Shown: positions 5,267 through 5,435 of the stretch, piece after piece
Numbering within the stretch: the first letter of the stretch is position 1
Layout of the letters: each line of letters starts with the position of its first letter
Assembly: GCA_913058025.1 (NCBI GenBank)
Contig: CAJXPN010000370.1
Span: 1 to 5,435, forward strand
Reading direction: 5' to 3'
Source of the DNA: an uncultured Myxococcales bacterium
GTDB lineage: Bacteria; Myxococcota_A; Bradymonadia; Bradymonadales; Bradymonadaceae
DNA: 5,435 bases
Made by a program: the position numbers and the translations under genes
Notes under the pieces: generated by a model
What the model saw: the letters and a program-made list of their open reading frames with translations, nothing else
The model's database searches: none
Told to the model about the DNA's origin: nothing

Positions 5267-5435
5267 GAGGGGTGGAGGCGACGCGACTGCTCTCCCCGCC
5301 GGCGCCCTTCGGGCTCGGCGTTCCCCGCTGGGGAACTGGGTAACGTGCATTTGGCGGAGGGTGGTGGAAACGCGGCTGCTCTCCCCGCCGCCGCTGCGCT
5401 TGGCGTTCCCCGCTGGGGAACTGGGTAACGTGCAG
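5267..5435 (+). repeat. Two tandem copies of an 80-odd-bp hairpin-rich repeat
   Basis: Copy A (5267-5349) and copy B (5357-5434) align along their length. The right part is 33 identical bases (5317-5349 and 5402-5434). The shared CTGCTCTCCCCGCC box lies at 5287-5300 and 5376-5389. The offset changes from 89 to 85 bases across the variable middle. Each copy holds a perfect dyad GTTCCCC-GCT-GGGGAAC (5320-5336, 5405-5421) and ends with the linker TGGGTAACGTGCA. The sequence stops one base after copy B, so more copies may lie beyond and may have broken the assembly. Confidence 0.85.
5297..5336 (+). terminator. Double hairpin downstream of the propeller gene, possible terminator
   Basis: CGCCG (5297-5301) pairs with CGGCG (5316-5320), extended inside by GCCC/GGGC around a TTC loop. 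Directly abutting is the 7-bp hairpin GTTCCCC/GGGGAAC (5320-5336). They start 45 bases after the propeller stop and could terminate its transcript, but there is no T tract. They belong to the tandem repeat, so termination may be incidental. Confidence 0.35.

Noticed and set aside
5317..5435. CRISPR array suggested by GTTCCCCGC-type palindromic repeats
   Set aside because: Only two units are present and the would-be spacer is homologous to sequence in the first unit, so these are plain tandem repeats. No cas gene is in the window.

Overview
This window is a short GC-rich bacterial contig. Its first 47 bases are not genomic: they are the Illumina Nextera (Tn5) read-1 adapter with an 8-base i5 index, so biological sequence starts at base 48. 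No taxonomic marker gene is present. The protein types (a cysteine-paired Sel1-type lipoprotein, a Tat-exported PQQ-like beta-propeller, a solitary ankyrin protein and a Cys-rich lipoprotein of unknown family), the strong G/C bias at third codon positions and a TTGACA/TAGGGT promoter fit a Myxococcota-like (former deltaproteobacterial) genome. That assignment is inference.

Layout. Bases 48-1409, minus strand: a lipoprotein with Sel1-like helical repeats carrying regularly spaced cysteine pairs; its C-terminus is cut off by the contig edge. Bases 1410-1822: a divergent intergenic region with a perfect 8-bp hairpin and the first copy of a 55-bp structured repeat. Bases 1823-2605, plus strand: a secreted lipoprotein whose C-terminal half looks like two related cysteine-bounded modules. 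A 15-bp-stem hairpin follows it as probable terminator. Bases 2742-3467: a cytoplasmic ankyrin-repeat protein of about six repeats. Bases 3468-3905: an intergenic region with the second copy of the 55-bp repeat, a possible 22-codon ORF behind a consensus Shine-Dalgarno, and the best promoter in the window. Bases 3906-5252: a Tat-exported eight-bladed PQQ-like beta-propeller. Bases 5267-5435: two tandem copies of an 80-odd-bp hairpin-rich repeat that run to the contig edge.

The genes do not form an obvious operon. Each plus-strand gene is separated from the next by a hairpin, promoter or long gap. Three of the four proteins carry export signals (two lipoprotein, one Tat), so the region looks like a set of independently transcribed envelope proteins plus one ankyrin protein. 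No defence, mobile or biosynthetic system is recognisable. The least explained material is non-coding: the 55-bp repeat pair, the terminal tandem hairpins and the small ORF.
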